A DNA stretch of 64,000 nucleotides, taken from NCBI GenBank assembly GCA_045612065.1, contig JAZKYH010000017.1:1-64000 (forward strand), written 5' to 3'. This document shows positions 59,642 through 64,000 of this stretch, in pieces. Made by a program: the position numbers and the translations under genes. The stretch's first letter is position 1. Each line of letters begins with the position of its first letter. Under the pieces are notes generated by a model that worked only from the letters and a program-made list of their open reading frames with translations, made no database searches and was not told where the DNA came from. This DNA comes from UBA1189 sp045612065. GTDB taxonomy: Bacteria; Bacteroidota; Bacteroidia; Bacteroidales; Bacteroidaceae.

Positions 59642-60616
59642 ATGAAACTCCTGCAACAGCACAATAAGGCCATCTATGTGGCCATCTTGGCCATCGCAGC
59701 CCTCTGTCTATTGGCATCCTATGTCCCTAGCATGGATATGCTCTCGCGGTGGTGCACCCCTCCCGTGATGCTCTTCCTCGGGCTGGCCTATACCCTGCTG
59801 TGCGGACAGGCCTTCCCTGCACTCAACCGCAAGGTGTCAAAGAGTCTCCTGCAATACTCCGTCGTAGGACTGGGCTTCGGCATGAACCTCCACGCCTCGC
59901 TCGCCTCGGGCCGTGAGGGCATGCTCTTTACCATCGTGTCGGTCGTGGGCACCATGCTCATCGGTATGCTCATCGGCTATAAACTCCTACATGTCGACCG
60001 CGATACGGCCTACCTCATCAGCTCCGGCACCGCCATCTGCGGAGGCAGCGCCATTGCCGCCGTAGGGCCCGTCATCAAGGCCAAGCCCTCGAGCATGTCC
60101 GTAGCGCTGGCCATCGTCTTCGTGCTCAATGCCGTGGCGCTCTTCATCTTCCCCGTCATAGGGCACTGGCTCGGGCTCACGCAGCAGGAGTTTGGCACCT
60201 GGGCCGCCATCGCCATCCACGACACCAGCTCCGTCGTAGGCGCAGGCGCTGCCTATGGCGAAGAGGCTCTTCAAGTAGCCACCACCATCAAACTCACCCG
60301 TGCCCTATGGATTATCCCGCTGGCATTGGCCACCTCGTTCATCTTCAAGAGCGATGGGAGCAAGGTCACCATCCCCTGGTTTATCCTCTACTTCATCATC
60401 GCCATCGTGCTTAACACCTACGTGCTCAACGGCATCCCCGCCCTTGGTCAAGCCATCTCGGGTCTCGCTCGCAAGTGCCTCACGCTGACGATGTTCTTCA
60501 TCGGCGCCTCACTCTCTACCGACGTGCTCCGCTCCGTAGGTCTCAAGCCCTTCGTGCAGGGCCTGCTCCTGTGGATAGTCATCAGCCTCGGGTCGCTGCT
60601 CTATATTCTTTGGTGA
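59642..60616 (+). CDS. YeiH/UPF0324-family transporter
   Basis: 324 residues from ATG 59642; a much longer frame running back into the previous gene is a shadow. About ten membrane segments. YeiH-family features include VVGLGFGMNLHASLASG, ISSGTAICGGSAIAAVGPVIKA (about 119-140) and AIAIHDTSSVVGAGAAYGEEA (about 183-203), the most conserved parts of the family. The family is annotated as putative sulfate exporter. No transport has been shown for most members. It follows the barrel protein by 20 bases. Confidence 0.85.
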   Translation: MKLLQQHNKAIYVAILAIAALCLLASYVPSMDMLSRWCTPPVMLFLGLAYTLLCGQAFPALNRKVSKSLLQYSVVGLGFGMNLHASLASGREGMLFTIVSVVGTMLIGMLIGYKLLHVDRDTAYLISSGTAICGGSAIAAVGPVIKAKPSSMSVALAIVFVLNAVALFIFPVIGHWLGLTQQEFGTWAAIAIHDTSSVVGAGAAYGEEALQVATTIKLTRALWIIPLALATSFIFKSDGSKVTIPWFILYFIIAIVLNTYVLNGIPALGQAISGLARKCLTLTMFFIGASLSTDVLRSVGLKPFVQGLLLWIVISLGSLLYILW

Positions 60617-60782
60617 GGGCATAGGACAAAGAAATAGGTGAATATCGCAGGTGCGACGAGAATTTATCACACCTGCAATAAATCTTTTTCACAGGCTCAA
60701 CAATTCTTTTTCTATCGCTCGTGGAGCCTGCCTCGGCGGCTCGTGGAGCCTTCCATTTTTGTTTAGTATTTAGTGTACTTGA

Positions 60783-60808
60783 GGGGGGGTGGGGACAGGG
60801 GATGGGGA
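60783..60808 (+). other. Guanine-quadruplex-forming motif
   Basis: Four G tracts, GGGGGGG-T-GGGG-ACA-GGGG-AT-GGGG, meet the usual pattern of four runs of at least three G with short loops. It lies in the 301-base gap between the converging YeiH and GH27 genes, which holds no gene. A GGGGACAA/TTGTCCCC inverted repeat adjoins its right end. Confidence 0.8.
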
Positions 60809-60854
60809 CAATTAATTGCGCACCTTGTCCCCCCACCTCACACACAAAAAACAA

Positions 60855-60887
60855 ACCCTCCCGCTCGACTACTCGGGGCGGGAGGGT
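60855..60887 (-). terminator. Terminator of the GH27-like gene
   Basis: ACCCTCCCGC (60855-60864) pairs exactly with GCGGGAGGGT (60878-60887). On the minus strand it is followed by TTTGTTTTTTT. It lies 30 bases after the GH27 stop. Confidence 0.85.
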
Positions 60888-60917
60888 ATGATATGGGATG
60901 AAAGACGTAGAGGTATT

Positions 60918-63900
60918 TTAGTTGTTCACCACTTTACGACCATTCACAATATAAATGCCCTTTTCCGTCTTCTTCACGCGGCGACCCTGAAGGTCGTAGA
61001 TGATTGTTGTCTGTTGACTGTTGTCTGTTGTCTTCTCAACGCTTGTGTTGGAACTTTGCTTCTTACCCCAATAGTAGAGACGAAAGTCGTCGGCTTGGAA
61101 CCACCCCTTGGTGCTGGAGCCATCGCCAGTAGAGCACGCTCCTATGCGCAGGGCATCGCCTGCGGCAAGCTCTATGTCGGTCACGACGAAGCGTGTCCAA
61201 TCGTTGTTGTTGGGGCCGCTGACGGTGGTCAAGGGATCGGAGGCGTAAGTGACCTCGCCCACCTGTGCATAAATGTGCTGGTCGCTCAAGCAATGAGCGC
61301 CATCGGTGTTGCGCAAGCATCCCTCCACGGTGTAGATACCTGCTGCGAGGCCGCGGATGGTTTGGTGGAGGTCGAGGCGAGTGATGCGCTCATAGACGAT
61401 GCTGATGAAGCTGCTCCCGTCGGCAGAGGGGCGGTCGCCCCATGTGCCGAAACCTTCCCAACCTGAGGCCTGCTTGTCGAGAGTCCAGCCTGTGGTGCCG
61501 AGCTCAAAGCTGGGGTTGACGAGGAGGTCGGTCATGTCGAACGACTGACCTTGGATGGGCTCGCCATTCTTCTTGGCCTGTGCAATGAGGTCGCTGAGCG
61601 TTGCGGCAGCACTCTTCACCTCGTCGAGGGTAGAGGTGGCAGACTCGAACACTGCGGTTGCCGAAGCTATACCCTCCAGCAAGGAGGTGCGTGCCTCGCA
61701 CTCGGCCATCATAGCGGCAAAGGCACCAGCATCGGCAATGGCAGTTTGCAGTTGGCGCATACTGCTCATGGAGAGGCGTGCATGGTCGATAGCCTCTTGC
61801 AAGGTGGCGATGGATGCCTCCAAGGCCGTCTTTTGTGTGGTGTCGGTTTCCTTGGCTGCGGCGATGGCCTCAGTCAGCGGAGCACGCAAAGCACCAGCTA
61901 CGAGGGGCTGGTCAATGGCCTCAGCATCGGCGATGAGAGTGGCCAAGCGGTTCTGCAGTGGGCTGAGGTCTTCGGCCTCGCCTTTGATGATTGTGAGAGT
62001 CAGTTCCTCGGACACGGCATTGGCAGTCATGTTGGTACCGCTATAGAGTGCCTGAAAGGTGTAGGTGCCGTCGTAGAGAGCTCCATAGTTGTAGGTGGCG
62101 CGTCCGTCAGCATCGAGAGCCTGCACACTGATCACCTTGCCATTGCAAAGGAGCTGTACGTAGCCTCCCTCAGTGGTGGCATCAGCAACGCTGATATGCA
62201 ACTCAGTGTTGGGCTCATCGGTGAGGCTCACCTGTGCGCCTTGGGCGCGTCCCTGGGGTGACACGCGGTAGAGACCACTCTGGTGTGAGCGCAGCATGGG
62301 GGCAAACTCGTTGGCCTTGTAGGTGCCCATATCGGCGCCTTTCCACATCTCGGTGATGTGGCACTCTTGATTGGCGCTGAAGCCGAGTAGGGTGAGGTCG
62401 AGCGGTGCCACGGCAGTGCTATTGGGCTCTGGGTCTTGGGTGTAGAGGCGGAACTCCATGGTTACGCCCTGTGAGGCATTCTTCACGTCGTCATCATAGC
62501 CCACAGTGGACTTGAAGGCCACATACTCATGTCCCGCAGGAAGGGTGAAAGTGAGCATTGAGGGAGCGTTCACACCAAAGCCCTTGGCATAGGTGGTGCC
62601 AGCGATTGACATAGTGTTGCCATCGTTGTTCTTATTCACCTTGGGATTGCTCCAACCGTTCACGGGGTTAGCATCCCAAGCTATCTCAGTGAGTGAGGTC
62701 TCGTTACCGTTCTTGTCGACGAGTACGGGGTTGGCCCAGTCGGCATGGTCGTAACTGAGGCCGTCGCCTCCGTTGGTCACAACGAGGTATAGCTTCTCAG
62801 CACCGGTGATGTCGGCCTCGACGACAGACTGCTGGCGACCTGCCTCGCGACCGATGAAGCCGCTATAGCCTGCCTGCTTGCAGGGGTCTACCTTGATAGT
62901 CACATTGCCACCACTCCACTGGTCGGTGGTCTCGATGCGGATGGTGGGGTCTTCGTTGAACACCATGAACTCTACCGATGACTTGCTTCCCTGGTCACTA
63001 CCAGTGTTGTCGATACCTGCAAGGGCGGTGAACTTCACTGCACCCTCGGGGAGTTCGTAGAGGAGGATAGAGTTGGCATGGGTGGCAAGACCCTTGGCAT
63101 ACGATGTGCCATCGATAGAGAGCTTGCCTCCGTTGAGGTTCTTGTTGACAGCTACGCTTCCCCAACCACAAGTCGAACGCATATATTTATAGGTGGTGAG
63201 GTCGAGGGTAGAGCCATCCTTCATGGTCACTACGGGGTTAATCCAGTCGGCATGGTCGCAGTCATATCCGTCGCCACCATCGGTAGCAATGAGTGCCAGC
63301 TCGCGGCTACCCTCGGGAATGTCGACCTCTACGTTGGTGGCATAGCCTGTGGTGAGGTATGAGATGGTGCCGCTACGCCACAACACGTTCTTGGGGTTCA
63401 CATACTCGGAGCCACCGAGGTTGAAGAGGGCCACGAATTTGTCGCCATTGGCAGGGTCGTCGGCACTCCACATCACTAGGTTGTCGCGGTTGCTCACCTC
63501 ACGATTGTTCATCGAGTAGTGGTGCATGTAGAGCACGTCGCGGTTGGTCAGGAGAGAATCTGTAGCGGCATCGTTCTGGGGTAGGTGACCACCAAACATG
63601 AGCGGACTCTTGAAGATAGTCCAGAGGTTCATCATCGTGTATTGCTCGTCTCGAGTGAACTGGGTCCAACGCTCGGCACCACGCTCTCCACGGATACTGA
63701 TCTTACCCAAGGGAAGCATATCGGCATCGGGCCATGTGCCAGGAGCAATGTAGGGAGCCCATTTGGCACACACCTGGAACTGGTAGTTGAGCTGGCTCCA
63801 GTTGTCCCAAAAGTCGTCCACCGTACGCCACATGTTGGCATGTTCCTTCACATGGTCGACCTCGCTGAGTGGGGTCTCACCCGGCGATATGCTGAGCACG

Positions 63901-64000
63901 ATGGGGCGGCCGCATTGGTCGATAGCCTTACGTATGAGCTCAATCTCACCCGTATGGTAGGGGCGTGCCAAGTCGTCAATCTTCACGAAGTCAACACCCC
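60918..64000 (-). CDS. Large GH27-like alpha-galactosidase, C-terminal 1027 residues (5' end outside window)
   Basis: The frame is open to the right edge. The first visible residues include VDFVKIDDLARPYH, which carries the GH27 nucleophile Asp in the KxD motif; the codon usually read as a start there is an internal GTG. Next come the last strands of the barrel (PIVLSISPGETPL; WPDADMLPLG; TMMNLWTIFKSPLMFGG). Then follow two NPCBM-like modules (each with GGDGYD-CDHADW or GGDGLSYDHADW and a Y-A-K-G motif), an Ala-rich helical region of the FIVAR kind (about 675-830), a CBM-like beta domain (about 850-980), and a sorting tail (IYDLQGRRV...KGIYIVNGRKVVNN). It likely removes alpha-galactose from host glycans at the cell surface. 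Galactosidase versus N-acetylgalactosaminidase cannot be told. Confidence 0.88.
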   Translation of the reverse strand, partial: GVDFVKIDDLARPYHTGEIELIRKAIDQCGRPIVLSISPGETPLSEVDHVKEHANMWRTVDDFWDNWSQLNYQFQVCAKWAPYIAPGTWPDADMLPLGKISIRGERGAERWTQFTRDEQYTMMNLWTIFKSPLMFGGHLPQNDAATDSLLTNRDVLYMHHYSMNNREVSNRDNLVMWSADDPANGDKFVALFNLGGSEYVNPKNVLWRSGTISYLTTGYATNVEVDIPEGSRELALIATDGGDGYDCDHADWINPVVTMKDGSTLDLTTYKYMRSTCGWGSVAVNKNLNGGKLSIDGTSYAKGLATHANSILLYELPEGAVKFTALAGIDNTGSDQGSKSSVEFMVFNEDPTIRIETTDQWSGGNVTIKVDPCKQAGYSGFIGREAGRQQSVVEADITGAEKLYLVVTNGGDGLSYDHADWANPVLVDKNGNETSLTEIAWDANPVNGWSNPKVNKNNDGNTMSIAGTTYAKGFGVNAPSMLTFTLPAGHEYVAFKSTVGYDDDVKNASQGVTMEFRLYTQDPEPNSTAVAPLDLTLLGFSANQECHITEMWKGADMGTYKANEFAPMLRSHQSGLYRVSPQGRAQGAQVSLTDEPNTELHISVADATTEGGYVQLLCNGKVISVQALDADGRATYNYGALYDGTYTFQALYSGTNMTANAVSEELTLTIIKGEAEDLSPLQNRLATLIADAEAIDQPLVAGALRAPLTEAIAAAKETDTTQKTALEASIATLQEAIDHARLSMSSMRQLQTAIADAGAFAAMMAECEARTSLLEGIASATAVFESATSTLDEVKSAAATLSDLIAQAKKNGEPIQGQSFDMTDLLVNPSFELGTTGWTLDKQASGWEGFGTWGDRPSADGSSFISIVYERITRLDLHQTIRGLAAGIYTVEGCLRNTDGAHCLSDQHIYAQVGEVTYASDPLTTVSGPNNNDWTRFVVTDIELAAGDALRIGACSTGDGSSTKGWFQADDFRLYYWGKKQSSNTSVEKTTDNSQQTTIIYDLQGRRVKKTEKGIYIVNGRKVVNN

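Noticed and set aside
61551..62261. 236-codon plus-strand frame inside the GH27-like gene
   Set aside because: Gly/Ser/Leu-rich antisense shadow of the Ala/Thr-rich helical region of the enzyme; no start signal or family.

Overview
The window comes from a Bacteroidales bacterium, most likely Prevotellaceae or Bacteroidaceae. Three things point there. It has two SusC/SusD outer-membrane import operons. Five secreted proteins end in a Bacteroidetes-type C-terminal sorting tail. Many genes are preceded by the Bacteroidetes promoter pattern TTTG-N19..21-TAnnTTTG rather than a -35/-10 pair. Most of the window is chromosomal housekeeping plus polysaccharide- and protein-scavenging functions. I see no phage, transposase or CRISPR array.

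Layout. 1-1.4 kb: the end of a secreted protein, then a C10 (streptopain-like) cysteine protease. 1.5-9.8 kb (minus): an operon of a secreted Met-zincin metalloprotease, SusC, SusD and a lipoprotein, which looks like a protein or peptide acquisition system. 9.9-21.4 kb (minus): an envelope and housekeeping cluster running ribD, a DUF6242-like lipoprotein, a DUF6089-like protein, uppS, bamA, three Skp/OmpH paralogues, murI, a RidA-fold protein and holB. 21.5-24.3 kb (minus): a tiny lipoprotein, a GH29 fucosidase and a GH-A-like lipoprotein. 24.4-26.1 kb (plus): oxyR, thioredoxin and a 54-residue rubredoxin that overlaps the thioredoxin gene. 26.2-28.2 kb (minus): a calycin-like repeat protein. 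28.3-36.5 kb (plus): a second SusC/SusD operon with DUF4843-like and PKD-like lipoproteins and a periplasmic thioredoxin, but no glycoside hydrolase.

36.6-39.4 kb is the most unusual stretch. It holds an AT-rich cluster of DnaA-box-like sites before nadA, with a 12-bp inverted repeat enclosing two of them. After nadA comes about 1.3 kb without an intact gene. This contains a 29-bp inverted repeat bracketing four dyad-containing units spaced exactly 22 bp apart, a gene remnant, and a hairpin and tandem operator ahead of an AAA ATPase. Gene direction is mostly leftward to the left of this region and mostly rightward to its right, as expected near a replication origin. Origin function is an inference.

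41-49 kb (plus): a cation/proton antiporter, an AGCS amino-acid symporter, a two-component system with a PepSY-like secreted protein, a structured-RNA candidate (possibly 6S-like), a lipoprotein, a TrmH-family methyltransferase and an ICMT-like membrane methyltransferase. 49.4-60.6 kb: a metallophosphoesterase (minus), GH20 hexosaminidase, uvrC (minus), DUF2851, a PD-(D/E)XK nuclease, a Nudix hydrolase, a DUF4491 membrane protein, an outer-membrane beta-barrel protein and a YeiH-family transporter. 60.9-64 kb (minus): the C-terminal part of a large GH27-like alpha-galactosidase that continues past the right edge.

Taken together, the scavenging genes (GH20, GH27, GH29, C10 protease, Met-zincin and two SusCD pairs) suit life on host glycoproteins and mucosal secretions. 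The lifestyle statement is inference.
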